This document shows positions 16,458-26,080 of a DNA stretch of 64,000 bases, piece by piece. The position numbers were made by a program, and so were the translations under genes. Source of the stretch: Sphingomonas sp. BK235 (GTDB taxonomy: Bacteria; Pseudomonadota; Alphaproteobacteria; Sphingomonadales; Sphingomonadaceae). Within the stretch, counting starts at the first letter, position 1; the number at the start of each line of letters is the position of its first letter. The stretch lies in assembly GCF_004345855.1 (NCBI RefSeq), contig NZ_SLXN01000004.1, positions 310,001 to 374,000 of the forward strand, in the 5' to 3' direction. The notes under the pieces are model-generated. The model was not told the origin of the DNA. It did not search any database and saw only the letters and a list, made by a program, of their open reading frames with translations.

Positions 16458-17369
16458 CTAAACGGCCGCGGGCGCGGTTGCTACGTCGGTGATGGCGCCG
16501 GGCGCCGCCTTGCCGCGATAGGCCTGGACGTCGACCGCGGCGCCGAGCAGGAAGGCGTAGACGCTGATCCACAGCCAGGTCAGCGCGACGATGATCGCGC
16601 TGAGCGAGCCATAGGTCGCGCCGTAATTGCCGAAGTTCGCGACGTAGAGGCTGAAGCCGACATTGGCGAGCAGCCACAGCGCGGTCGCCAGCACCGTCCC
16701 CGGCGTGGCCCAACGCAGCCGCGCGCGCGGGCGATACGGGCCGAAGCGGAACAGCAGCGACGCGCCGGTCACCACGATCGCGGCGAGCGCGACGTAGGTC
16801 GCGATCCGGATCACCGCCAGCACCACCGCGGGAAACCAGGGGATCAGCGTGCCGATGAACGCGGCCAGCGCGCCGGTCGCGATCCCGGTCAGCACCAGCA
16901 GCACGCCCGCGATCACGATCGCGAAGGAGGTGAGCGTCCACACCACGAAGCTGCGCTGGTCCTTCACCTCATAGGCGACGTTGAGCGCGGTCATCATCGA
17001 GGTGGCGGCCTTGCTGCCGCCGTACAGCGCGATCGCGAGCGCGAGCAGGATGCCCAGCCCCTTCTTGCCCTGCGAACCCGACACCACGGTGTCGAGCTGC
17101 TGGCCGATCAGCACCGCGACGTCGCGCGGGAAGGCGGTGAACAGCGCGCGTATGTCCTCCTGCACGGTGCTCGCGTCCGCGAACAGACCGTAGCTGAGCA
17201 CGGTCACCGCCAGGATCGGCGCGATCGACGAGATGATGTAGAAAGCGGCACCCGCCGCGATCATCCCGAGATTGTCATCGTTGGACGCGGTATACGCCCG
17301 CTTGATCTGGCCCCACCAGTCGGCGCGGAAAGAGCGCCACAGGTCGGCCGAGGAGAGGTCGACACGCAT
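16458..17369 (-). CDS. YihY/BrkB-family inner-membrane protein
   Basis: About 303 residues of the YihY (virulence factor BrkB, PF03631) family, with roughly six membrane helices. The first is in MIAAGAAFYIISSIAPILAV; others include LGILLALAIALYGGSKAAT and a C-terminal LTWLWISVYAFLLGAA segment. The ATG at 17369 (MRVDLSS) is preferred. The frame runs further upstream, but that extension is translated from a palindromic repeat ([10 protein letters not shown]) and is not credible protein. The once-proposed RNase BN assignment for this family is not accepted. Function is unknown; it may be a transporter or envelope protein. It lies immediately upstream of glgP on the same strand. Confidence 0.85.
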   Translation of the reverse strand: MRVDLSSADLWRSFRADWWGQIKRAYTASNDDNLGMIAAGAAFYIISSIAPILAVTVLSYGLFADASTVQEDIRALFTAFPRDVAVLIGQQLDTVVSGSQGKKGLGILLALAIALYGGSKAATSMMTALNVAYEVKDQRSFVVWTLTSFAIVIAGVLLVLTGIATGALAAFIGTLIPWFPAVVLAVIRIATYVALAAIVVTGASLLFRFGPYRPRARLRWATPGTVLATALWLLANVGFSLYVANFGNYGATYGSLSAIIVALTWLWISVYAFLLGAAVDVQAYRGKAAPGAITDVATAPAAV

Positions 17370-17506
17370 CACCCGGGGCAACGCCGGACGGCGGCGGAGG
17401 GTCCGTGGAGAATTGTTGCGCGGGGTGAACGGGTTGGGGGCGACGTCTCCGAAGCCGCCGATCGCCTGCAGACCGCACACGGTGCCGACCTCGCGCCCGT
17501 CCTCTT

Positions 17507-17602
17507 CGTCATCCCCGCGAAGGCGGGGATCCAGACGCGCCAACGTCGCGCTTCATGACCAAACGTCAGCGTGTCTGGATTCCCGCCTTCGCGGGAATGA
17601 CG
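17507..17602 (+). repeat. Family A palindromic repeat, copy 2
   Basis: The left arm 17507-17536 (CGTCATCCCCGCGAAGGCGG onward) pairs with 17573-17602 over 30 bp with about two mismatches, around a 36-base loop. It occupies the middle of the 303-base gap between the YihY gene start and the end of sufA. The rest of that gap shows nothing recognisable. Confidence 0.85.
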
Positions 17603-17672
17603 GGAGGGGCGAAGGGAGGGGCAAAAGGAGAGAACCGGGACCGATCGCTATCGGATCGAGCGCCCCGCCCCC

Positions 17673-18026
17673 TCACACCGTGAAACTCTCCCCGCAGCCG
17701 CACGCGCCCTTGGCGTTGGGATTGTTGAACACGAACCCAGCGGTGAAATCGTCCTCGACCCAGTCCATCGTCGAGCCGATCAGGTACAGCAGCGACGCGC
17801 CGTCGACGAACAGCACCCCGCCCGGCGTGTCGATCCGCTCGTCCATCGCGCTCGCCGCCTCGACGTAATCGACCGAATAGGCCAGCCCCGAGCAGCCGCG
17901 CCGCGGCGTCGACAGCTTCACCCCGATCACGCCCTCGGGCGCCTTGGCCATCAGCGCGGCGATGCGCGCCTCCGCGCTCGCGGTGAGGTTCAGCGCGGCG
18001 GGGCGCGCACGCAGCGTGGTGGACAT
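17673..18026 (-). CDS. sufA: A-type iron-sulfur carrier protein
   Basis: HesB/IscA/ErpA-type carrier, 117 residues. The three cluster-binding cysteines are in RRGCSGLAY and near the C-terminus in GACGCGESF. It receives Fe-S clusters from the SufBCD scaffold and passes them to apo-enzymes in the cytoplasm. The ATG at 18026 shares one base with the stop of the preceding sufT gene (TGATG), so it is coupled and is the last gene of the suf operon. A longer frame upstream lies inside sufT and is rejected. Whether it acts as SufA or ErpA cannot be told from sequence alone. Confidence 0.92.
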   Translation of the reverse strand: MSTTLRARPAALNLTASAEARIAALMAKAPEGVIGVKLSTPRRGCSGLAYSVDYVEAASAMDERIDTPGGVLFVDGASLLYLIGSTMDWVEDDFTAGFVFNNPNAKGACGCGESFTV

Positions 18027-18496
18027 CACAGCATCCCCAGTTCGAGCTTGGCGTCGTCCGACATCTTCTGCGGGTCCCATGGCGGATCCCACACCAGGTT
18101 GACGTCGGCGAAGGCGATCCCCGGCACCGCGGCGACGCGCATCTCCACCTCGCCCGGCATCGACTCGGCGACCGGGCAGTGCGGCGTCGTCAGCGTCATC
18201 GTCACCGTCGCCTGCCCGGCGTCGGTCACCTCGACCGCGTAGATCAGCCCCAGGTCGTAGATGTTCACCGGGATCTCGGGGTCGTAGATCTCCTTGAGCG
18301 CGTCGATCACACCCTCGTACAGCGCGCCGCCGGGCTCGTGCGGCGCCTCGGCACCGGCGGGCTGCTGCGCCAGGAAGCCGGCGAGATAGTCGCGCTGGCG
18401 CCCCTCCCCGGCCGCGGGCTCGACCGCGTCGGACACCTTGGCGCGCGGCGGTGCCTGCACCGTCTCGACTTCCTCGACCTTGATCGGGTCGCTCAT
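18026..18496 (-). CDS. sufT: SUF system DUF59/MIP18-family protein
   Basis: Protein of 156 residues. A low-complexity N-terminus (about 1-55) is followed by a DUF59/MIP18 domain, with the signature DPEIPVNIYDLGLIY and the reactive-cysteine segment TTPHCPVAESMP. Family members assist Fe-S cluster assembly or maturation, often in suf operons, which fits its place between sufS and sufA. It starts 25 bases after the sufS stop and overlaps sufA. The domain call is firm; the exact step it helps is inferred from the family. Confidence 0.9.
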   Translation of the reverse strand: MSDPIKVEEVETVQAPPRAKVSDAVEPAAGEGRQRDYLAGFLAQQPAGAEAPHEPGGALYEGVIDALKEIYDPEIPVNIYDLGLIYAVEVTDAGQATVTMTLTTPHCPVAESMPGEVEMRVAAVPGIAFADVNLVWDPPWDPQKMSDDAKLELGML

Positions 18497-18521
18497 CGTC
18501 CCTCGTCCCTATCCAAAACCG

Positions 18522-19742
18522 TCATCCGAAGATCCGGGCCACGCGCTCGATCCCCGCGGCGAGCGCGGCGACGTCGGCAGGGCCGTTGTACACGCCGAAG
18601 CTGGCGCGCGCGGTCGCCTCGACCCCCAGCGCCGCCATCAGCGGCTGCGCGCAATGATGGCCGGCGCGGATCGCCACCTTCGACTCGTCCAAGATGGTGC
18701 CGATGTCGTGCGGATGCACCCCCTCCATCGTGAAGGAGACGATCCCGGCGCTGTCCGCCGGCCCGAGCACGCGCACCGAGTTGATCCGCCCGAGCGCCTC
18801 GCGCGCCTGCGCCACCAGCGCGGTCTCGTGCGCGTGGATCCGCTCGAGCCCGATCCCCTGCACATAGCCGATCGCGGCGGCGAGCCCGAGCGCACCGACG
18901 ATATGCGGCGTCCCCGCCTCGAAGCGGGTCGGCGCGGGAGCGTAGGTGGTGCGCTCGAAGGACACGCGGTCGATCATCGAGCCGCCGCCCTGATAGGGCG
19001 GCATCGCGTCGAGCAGCGCGCGCCGGCCCCACAGCACGCCGATGCCGGTCGGGCCGTACAGCTTATGCCCGGAGAAGACGTAGAAGTCGCAGCCGAGCGC
19101 GCGCACGTCGACCGGCAGCCTCGCCACTGCCTGGCAGCCGTCGATCAGGATCGTCGCGCCGACCTGATGCGCGAGCTCGCTCGCACGGCGCACGTCGAGC
19201 GTCGCGCCGAGCACGTTCGACACGTGCGCGAGCGCGACCAGCTTGTGCTCGGGGCGGAGCATGTGCGCCATCGCGTCGAGGTCGACGCGCTGGTCGGCGG
19301 TGAGCGGCACGACGTCGATCGCGGCGCCGACGCGCTCGGCCACCATCTGCCACGGCACGATGTTGCTGTGATGCTCCAGCGTGGAGAGCAGGATGCGGTC
19401 GCCGGCTTTCAGCGTCGTGCCCGCGAACGACTGGGCGACGAGGTTGATCGCCTCGGTCGCGCCGCGGACGAAGACGATCTCGTCGGCCGTGGCGTTGACG
19501 AAGCGCGCGACGGTCTCGCGCGCGGCCTCATAGGCCAGGGTCATGTCGGCCGAGCGCTGGTACACGCCGCGGTGGACGGTGGCGTAATCGGTGTCGTAGC
19601 CGCGCGTGATCGCGTCGATCACCGCGCGCGGCTTCTGCGCCGTGGCGGCGGTGTCGAGATAGGCCCAGCCGGCGGGGATGGCGGGGAAGTCCGCGACGAC
19701 GTCGAGCGGGCGCGCGGCGGGATCGGCGGTCAGGACGGTCAT
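18522..19742 (-). CDS. sufS: Cysteine desulfurase SufS
   Basis: Class V aminotransferase-fold PLP enzyme, 406 residues, of the group II (SufS/CsdA) desulfurases. The PLP lysine is in FSGHKLYGPTG. The persulfide-forming cysteine is in RAGHHCAQPLM, on the short loop typical of SufS. EHHSNIVPWQ and the N-terminal YLDTAATAQKP are family marks. It mobilises sulfur from cysteine for the SufBCD scaffold. No sufE is seen in this cluster; the sulfur acceptor, if needed, must be elsewhere. Upstream is a 487-base gap holding two palindromic repeats, then sufD. Confidence 0.95.
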   Translation of the reverse strand: MTVLTADPAARPLDVVADFPAIPAGWAYLDTAATAQKPRAVIDAITRGYDTDYATVHRGVYQRSADMTLAYEAARETVARFVNATADEIVFVRGATEAINLVAQSFAGTTLKAGDRILLSTLEHHSNIVPWQMVAERVGAAIDVVPLTADQRVDLDAMAHMLRPEHKLVALAHVSNVLGATLDVRRASELAHQVGATILIDGCQAVARLPVDVRALGCDFYVFSGHKLYGPTGIGVLWGRRALLDAMPPYQGGGSMIDRVSFERTTYAPAPTRFEAGTPHIVGALGLAAAIGYVQGIGLERIHAHETALVAQAREALGRINSVRVLGPADSAGIVSFTMEGVHPHDIGTILDESKVAIRAGHHCAQPLMAALGVEATARASFGVYNGPADVAALAAGIERVARIFG

Positions 19743-19813
19743 GCACGCTCCCCAATGTTGCGTAAGTTGAGTCGGGAGGAGGGTGCGGGGCGCGCGGCCC
19801 GACGCGCCACGAT

Positions 19814-19909
19814 CGTCACCCCGGACTCGTTCCGGGGCCCACCGGGCGCTGCATTCTCAGGCCGTTGGAGGCGCCGACGGGTGGATCCCGGAACACGTCC
19901 GGGATGACG
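19814..19909 (+). repeat. Family A palindromic repeat, copy 3 (between sufD and sufS)
   Basis: The left arm begins CGTCACCCCGGACTCG at 19814; the right arm ends GTCCGGGATGACG at 19909. The arms are about 29 bp with a few mismatches. It is one of two tandem copies filling the 19743-20229 gap, which otherwise shows nothing recognisable. Confidence 0.85.
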
Positions 19910-20002
19910 GATGAGAGTGGAACGAGCGTCACTCCCCTCGCGGTTATCGAGTCGGGAGGAGAGCGTGCGGCGGTGGGGGACCGCCGCCCGCCGTTCCTCT
20001 CT

Positions 20003-20098
20003 CGTCACCCCGGACTTGATCCGGGGTCCATCGTTCCGCGCGCGCATCGGCCGCTGGGTACGCGGGGCCATGGATCCCGGAACAGGTCCGGGATGACG
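20003..20098 (+). repeat. Family A palindromic repeat, copy 4 (between sufD and sufS)
   Basis: The left arm starts CGTCACCCCGGACTTGATCC at 20003 and the right arm ends at 20098. Orientation and spacing are the same as copy 3, about 190 bases away start to start. Confidence 0.85.
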
Positions 20099-20229
20099 GG
20101 TGGAGGTGAGGCACCCCTCGCTTCCCTGGCGAATATTGGGTCGCCCGCGCCCCACGCGCGCGCCGGCGTTCGAGGAACCGGAAGTCGCCACCCCAGCCCC
20201 TCCGCACCCAACCCGCGCGTAGGACAGCG

Positions 20230-21297
20230 TCACAGCGCGCGCTCCAGCCACGCGGCGGCGTCGGCCGCGAACGCCGCGCGCACCGTCTCGTCGGCGATGC
20301 GGTCGAGCGCGTCCGCCACGAAGGCGTGCGTCAGCAGCGCCTTGGCGCGCGCCGCCGGGATGCCGCGACTCTGCATGTAGAAGAGCGCACGCGCGTCGAG
20401 TTCGCCCACGGTCGCGCCGTGCGCGCATTTGACGTCGTCGGCGAAGATCTCCAGCTCGGGCTTGAGGTTCACCGTCGCGGTGCGGTCGAGCAGCAGCCCG
20501 CGCAGCGACTGTTCGCCGTCGGTCTTCTGCGCGTGGCGTGCCACCTCGACCGCGGCGGCGAGGCTCGCCTGCGACTGATCCGCCGCGACCGCGCGCCACA
20601 ATTGGTGCGACTGGCCGTTGGGCTCGGCGTGGCGCACGCGCACCGCGCACTCCTGCTGAAGCCGGTCGCGCGTCAGCAACGCACCGCCGAACTCGGCATA
20701 GCCGCCCTCGCCGGCCAGCGTCAGCGCGGCGTCGACGCGCGCGCCCTGGTCGCCCGCGGCGAGCACAGTGCCGACGAAGCTCGCCGCCTGACCGAGCACG
20801 ATCTCGTCGCGCAGCGAGACGAAGCCCGCCGCCTGGGTCAGCCGCACCGCGCGCGACAGCCGCGCGCCGCGCCCGAGCCGGACGCTGGTGAAGCGGTTCG
20901 ACCAGCCCGCGCCGACGAAGCTCTCGACCACCTGCGCGACCGCGTCGTCGCCCAGCTCGATCGCGGCGCCGAGATGGTTCTCCGCGCCGGTGGCGACATG
21001 GACGACCTGGACCGGGTCGGCGACCGCCCGCGCGTCGAGCCGGAGCGTCCAGCCGCGCGCGGCGCGCCGGCCGAGCGGGTGGTCACTCGGAGCGATCGCG
21101 CCGACGCTGACGCGGTGGAGCTCGCTCGCGCCTTCGTCCAGCTCACCGTCGACGAACAGGAGCTTGGCGCCGGGCAGGTCGAGGAACGGCGCGTCCGGGC
21201 GCGCGACCGGCGCGAGCGCGGCGGCCGCGGCGATCCCGCCGAGATCGGCCCAGCGCCACGCTTCCTCGCGGTTGGTGGGAAGGTCGAGCACGCTCAT
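20230..21297 (-). CDS. sufD: Fe-S cluster assembly protein SufD
   Basis: SufBD-family scaffold subunit of 355 residues, on the short side for SufD. The N-terminal NREEAWRWADLGG is the usual W-containing SufD start. The C-terminal beta-helix core ends in the conserved KCAHGATVGELDARALFYMQSRGIP run (about residues 292-316). It forms the SufBC2D complex with the neighbouring products and aids iron entry. Gaps on both sides contain palindromic repeats rather than overlapping genes: 229 bases to sufC and 487 to sufS. Confidence 0.93.
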   Translation of the reverse strand: MSVLDLPTNREEAWRWADLGGIAAAAALAPVARPDAPFLDLPGAKLLFVDGELDEGASELHRVSVGAIAPSDHPLGRRAARGWTLRLDARAVADPVQVVHVATGAENHLGAAIELGDDAVAQVVESFVGAGWSNRFTSVRLGRGARLSRAVRLTQAAGFVSLRDEIVLGQAASFVGTVLAAGDQGARVDAALTLAGEGGYAEFGGALLTRDRLQQECAVRVRHAEPNGQSHQLWRAVAADQSQASLAAAVEVARHAQKTDGEQSLRGLLLDRTATVNLKPELEIFADDVKCAHGATVGELDARALFYMQSRGIPAARAKALLTHAFVADALDRIADETVRAAFAADAAAWLERAL

Positions 21298-21318
21298 GCG
21301 GCTTCTCCCTGTCCTGTT

Positions 21319-21520
21319 GGTTCACGCGAAGCCGCGAAGACGCGAAGATTGTTGTTCGCGCAGAGACGCAGGGGCGCAGAGAGGGTTCGCGCGCGGCAGC
21401 GCGCCCTCATCATCTCCGACGTTATGAGGGAGAGCCGCTGGCGCGGCAGATTCAGACCTCTCTGCGCCTCCGCGTCTCTGCGCGCAAAACTCTTCGCGTC
21501 TTCGCGGCTTCGCGTGAACC
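21319..21520 (+). repeat. Family D long inverted repeat (about 200 bp) between sufC and sufD
   Basis: 21319-21384 (GGTTCACGCGAAGCCGCGAA onward) is nearly the inverse of 21457-21520. The central part is also inverted around CCCTCATCATC and GTTATGAGGG, so the whole segment can fold into one long hairpin. Its conceptual translation contains RRDAEAQR-like peptides, which I recall from repeats in many unrelated bacterial genomes. It fills almost the entire sufC-sufD gap. Confidence 0.8.
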
Positions 21521-21526
21521 CCCTCA

Positions 21527-22270
21527 TCACGCCGCCACCTCGGCATAGCCCTCGCGCTCGAGCTGCTGCGCCAGCTCCGGCCCGCCCGAGCGCGTGATGC
21601 GCCCGTCCGCCAGCACGTGGACGCGGTCGGGGCGGACATAATCCAGCAGCCGCTGGTAATGCGTGATCAGCAGCACCGCCTTGTCCGGCCGGCGCATGAT
21701 GCGGTTGATGCCGTCGCCGACCACGCGCAGCGCGTCGATGTCGAGGCCGGAGTCGGTCTCGTCGAGGATCGCGAACTGGGGATCGATGATCCCCATCTGC
21801 ACCATCTCGTTGCGCTTCTTCTCCCCGCCCGAGAAGCCGACGTTGACCGGGCGCTTGAGCATGTCCTGCTGGAGCCCGAGCGCGTCGGCCTGCGCGCGCG
21901 CCACCTTGAGGAACTCCGCCCCCGACAAAGGCTTCTCGCCGCGCACCGCGCGCTGCGCGTTGAGGCTCTCGCGCAGGAACTGGACGTTCGACACGCCCGG
22001 GATCTCGACCGGATATTGGAAGCCGAGGAACACGCCCGCGGCGGCGCGCTCGTGCGGCTCCTTCTCGAGCAGGTCCTCGCCGTTGAACGTGACCGAACCC
22101 GCGGTCACCTCATAGCCGGGGCGCCCGCCGAGCACGTAGCCGAGCGTCGACTTGCCCGCGCCATTGGGGCCCATGATCGCGTGGATCTCGCCCGCGTTCA
22201 CCTGAAGCGTGAGGCCCTTGAGGATCGGCTTGCCGTCGATCTCGGCGTGAAGGTTGTCAATCGTGAGCAT
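21527..22270 (-). CDS. sufC: Fe-S cluster assembly ATPase SufC
   Basis: Cytoplasmic ABC ATPase of 247 residues. Walker A is GPNGAGKST, the Q-loop region is FLGFQYPVEIPG, the signature is FSGGEKKRNE, and Walker B is FAILDETDSGLD. All are typical of SufC. It drives conformational changes of the SufB-SufD scaffold. The ATG at 22270 (MLTIDNLHA) is chosen because AGGA lies 6 bases upstream; an ATG two codons earlier has no room for a ribosome site. It is separated from sufB by 162 bases containing family A copy 5. Confidence 0.95.
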   Translation of the reverse strand: MLTIDNLHAEIDGKPILKGLTLQVNAGEIHAIMGPNGAGKSTLGYVLGGRPGYEVTAGSVTFNGEDLLEKEPHERAAAGVFLGFQYPVEIPGVSNVQFLRESLNAQRAVRGEKPLSGAEFLKVARAQADALGLQQDMLKRPVNVGFSGGEKKRNEMVQMGIIDPQFAILDETDSGLDIDALRVVGDGINRIMRRPDKAVLLITHYQRLLDYVRPDRVHVLADGRITRSGGPELAQQLEREGYAEVAA

Positions 22271-22322
22271 CGTCATTCCTGAAGCCCTTCTCTCGCGCGA
22301 GAAGGTCGTTGCCATATTCCAT

Positions 22323-22419
22323 CGTCATCCCGGACGTGTTCCGGGATCCACCCTTCCGCTTACCCTACCGACCGTCAGGCGCGCCGACGGCTGGACCCCG
22401 GAACAGGTCCGGGGTGACG
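22323..22419 (+). repeat. Family A palindromic repeat, copy 5 (between sufB and sufC)
   Basis: The left arm is CGTCATCCCGGACGTGTTCC from 22323; the right arm ends GTCCGGGGTGACG at 22419. It lies in the short gap between the sufB stop and the sufC start, inside the operon. Confidence 0.85.
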
Positions 22420-22432
22420 GAAGGACGAAACG

Positions 22433-23896
<1,464 letters not shown>

Positions 23897-23897
23897 G

Positions 23898-24329
23898 TTA
23901 TGCCTCAACCTTCATCTGTTCGGGCGCGGCGGCGAGCGACGCCAGCGTCACCCCCGCGAGCGCGTCGCGCACCGCCTGATTGACCGCGTTCCAATGCGGC
24001 TTGACGCGGCAATTGCCCTCGATCGCGCAGTCATGCTCGGCGGCGTCGACGCAGGCGGTGAGCGCGATTCTCCCCTCCACCGCCTCGACCACGTCCGCCA
24101 GCGTGATCGTCGCGGGCGGGCGCGCCAGCCGGATCCCGCCGCCGGTGCCGCGCGTGCTGTCGATCAGCCCCGCCGCCGCCAGCCGGCTGACCAGCTTCTG
24201 CGCGGTCGGCAGCGGCACGCCGGTCTCCTCGGCGAGCGACGTGGCGTTCATCCGCGCCAGCCCGCCGCAGTGGCGCGCGGCGGCGGTGAGCAGCACCACG
24301 GCATAATCGGTCAGGCTCGAGAGGCGCAT
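23898..24329 (-). CDS. sufR: Rrf2-family Fe-S regulator of the suf operon
   Basis: Winged-helix regulator of 143 residues, closest to the 'SUF system Fe-S assembly regulator' subgroup of Rrf2 proteins. The helix-turn-helix lies at about 25-60 ([19 protein letters not shown]). Three cysteines in [16 protein letters not shown] (spacing C-x7-C-x5-C) should bind an Fe-S cluster. The family senses cluster status and represses the operon when clusters are plentiful. It is the first gene of the operon, and a 26-bp inverted repeat 22 bases upstream of its ATG is a good candidate for its own operator. Whether it is best called IscR or SufR is a naming matter. Confidence 0.88.
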   Translation of the reverse strand: MRLSSLTDYAVVLLTAAARHCGGLARMNATSLAEETGVPLPTAQKLVSRLAAAGLIDSTRGTGGGIRLARPPATITLADVVEAVEGRIALTACVDAAEHDCAIEGNCRVKPHWNAVNQAVRDALAGVTLASLAAAPEQMKVEA

Positions 24330-24350
24330 CGTTCCCAGCTAAGCAGTTGC

Positions 24351-24376
24351 GATCGACTCTCAAATCGGAGTAGATC
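24351..24376 (-). promoter_or_regulatory. Putative operator of the suf regulator
   Basis: Inverted repeat GATCGACTC - 8 bases - GAGTAGATC (24351-24359 and 24368-24376) with one mismatch in 9-bp arms. It lies 22 bases upstream of the sufR start, where an autoregulator would bind. The GACT/AGT cores recall Rrf2/IscR-type sites, but the spacing is not the classic E. coli type 1 spacing. Binding by SufR is inferred. Confidence 0.45.
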
Positions 24377-24429
24377 GATCCGATTGCCATGTGGCCGGCC
24401 CGGCGCACGAAATCAACCGCGCGCGGCGC

Positions 24430-24462
24430 AAAAAAAGGGCCCGGCAGAGGCTGCCGGGCCCT
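24430..24462 (-). terminator. Orphan Rho-independent terminator on the minus strand
   Basis: A perfect 11-bp stem (24437-24447 with 24451-24461) and 3-base loop is followed on the minus strand by seven T residues (24436-24430). It lies between the divergent starts of sufR and pyrD, so no annotated gene ends into it. A 14-bp palindrome CTTCCGATCGGAAG sits just upstream on that strand (24474-24487). It may end a small RNA or act as an attenuator in a long sufR leader. Confidence 0.8.
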
Positions 24463-24617
24463 GGAGGAAAGAACTTCCGATCGGAAGCCCTTCGGGTCGC
24501 AGTCGCGTTATGCACACGACTCGTCGCGAAAGGATTGGATGATTCATCCACTTCAGTGTCGAATCCTTACAATCCTGCGCGCTTGATCTCGCGGCCCCGG
24601 GCGCCGAGAGACGCGCC

Positions 24618-25649
24618 ATGGCGATCAACCATCTGCTTCACCGCGCCGCGCTGGCGCTGCCGCCCGAGCGCGCGCACGAGGTCGCGCTCGGCGCGCTCGC
24701 CCGCTGGGGTGCCGCGGGCGCGCCGTTCGGCGGGGTGATGCCGCACCTGCCCACCCGAGTCGCGGGGATCGACTTCCCCAACCCGGTCGGGCTCGCCGCC
24801 GGGCTCGACAAGGACGCGCGCGCGATCGCCGGGCTGATGCGGCTCGGCTTCGGCGCGGTCGAGGTCGGCACGCTCACCCCGCGCGCGCAACCGGGCAACC
24901 CACGCCCGCGGCTGTTCCGGCTCACCGAGGACCGCGCGATCATCAACCGCATGGGGTTCAACAACGGCGGGCTCGCCGCGGGGGTCGCGCGCGCCGCGGC
25001 GGCGCGGCGCCACGGCGGGGTGCTCGGCATCAACGTCGGCGCCAACAAGGACGCGACCGACCGGGTGGCCGATTATATCGCCGGCGTCAGTGCCGCGGCG
25101 CCGGTGGCGGCCTATGTGACGATCAACGTCAGCTCGCCCAACACGCCGGGGCTGCGCGACCTGCAACAGGGCGCCGCGCTCGCCGAGCTGCTCGCCGCCT
25201 GCGTCGCGGCGCGCGGCGCCACGCCTTTGTTCCTCAAGGTGGCGCCCGACCTCGATATCGCGCTGATCGATTCGATCACGCGCGCCGCGCTCGACTCGGG
25301 CGTGGACGCGCTGATCGTGGGCAACACCACGGTGAGCCGCCCGCCGCTGCGCAGCGCGCAGGCGGGCGAGGCGGGCGGGCTGTCGGGGGCGCCGCTGCGC
25401 TCGCTCGCGGCCGAGCGGCTCGCCGACTTCCGCCGCGCGAGCGGGGGCGCGCTGCCGCTGATCGCGGTGGGCGGGATCGACAGCGGGGCGGAGGCCTATG
25501 CGCGGATCCGCGCCGGGGCGAGCCTGGTGCAGATCTACACCGCGCTGATCTACGACGGCCCCGGGCTGCCGCGGCGGATCGTCGCCGAGCTGGCGGCATG
25601 CCTCGCGCGCGACGGCTTCGCGCGTGTCGCGGATGCGGTGGGGGCGTGA
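24618..25649 (+). CDS. pyrD: Dihydroorotate dehydrogenase (quinone), class 2
   Basis: Fourth step of pyrimidine synthesis, a membrane-associated FMN enzyme of 343 residues. The N-terminal helices (MAINHLLHRAALALPPERAH) are the quinone-channel extension of class 2 enzymes. The core has NPVGLAAGLDKDARA, INRMGFNNGG, the catalytic serine region VNVSSPNTPGLRDLQ (written INVSSPNTPGL in this protein), and the FMN-binding GGIDSGAEAYARIRAGASLVQ segment. The ATG at 24618 follows a GAGAGA ribosome site. It is divergent from the suf operon and no gene follows it closely. Confidence 0.95.
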   Translation: MAINHLLHRAALALPPERAHEVALGALARWGAAGAPFGGVMPHLPTRVAGIDFPNPVGLAAGLDKDARAIAGLMRLGFGAVEVGTLTPRAQPGNPRPRLFRLTEDRAIINRMGFNNGGLAAGVARAAAARRHGGVLGINVGANKDATDRVADYIAGVSAAAPVAAYVTINVSSPNTPGLRDLQQGAALAELLAACVAARGATPLFLKVAPDLDIALIDSITRAALDSGVDALIVGNTTVSRPPLRSAQAGEAGGLSGAPLRSLAAERLADFRRASGGALPLIAVGGIDSGAEAYARIRAGASLVQIYTALIYDGPGLPRRIVAELAACLARDGFARVADAVGA

Positions 25650-26080
25650 GCGGGACACAGGGTGCGTCACGATCGGGTTTCGGACGGCACTGATGTGGTG
25701 CGTCGACGTATCGTGAGCCGATAGCTGGGAGCGTGAACGGGCGAGCGGCTTGCGATCCTGACACACATCGGTCGCTGTCATGCCGGGGAAAACGGACCCG
25801 GTCTGGGATCGTCAATGATCTGCGTCGATTACGCAATCGTTCACGGATAGAATCTTACCTTACCTTTCAACCGGCAAGATTGTATTGATGATTTTCCTTC
25901 TCTCTTGCAGGTAACTGAGTCTTATCGAAAAGTAACAGTAATCTACAATCTTTTGCCAATGCAAAAGTATTCCGCATCCGCCGGAAGGATGCTTTGTAGG
26001 TATAGCACCCAGAGTCAAAATGGGTCAGAGCCCATCTCCAAGCGCAACAGCTTGCAATATGTCGAGTGGATGGATGCGAG
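25650..26080 (+). other. Low-GC intergenic islet
   Basis: A gap of 431 bases with no convincing gene. By my count 25861-25980 has 46 G or C in 120 bases, far below the surrounding roughly 70 percent. A weak hairpin (GCATCC / GGATGC around 25977-25995) is followed by only three T residues. A minus-strand frame across 25867-26220 has no ribosome site and is not supported. The composition suggests foreign or regulatory DNA. Confidence 0.6.

Noticed and set aside
19865..20380. Reading frames with PGSRPG, HPGLDPGS or VTPDLIRGPS peptides
   Set aside because: They are translations of family A palindromic repeats; the same peptides appear at every repeat and are not genes.
25977..25999. Hairpin downstream of pyrD as its terminator
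   Set aside because: Six-base stem, more than 300 bases from the stop and only three T residues follow.
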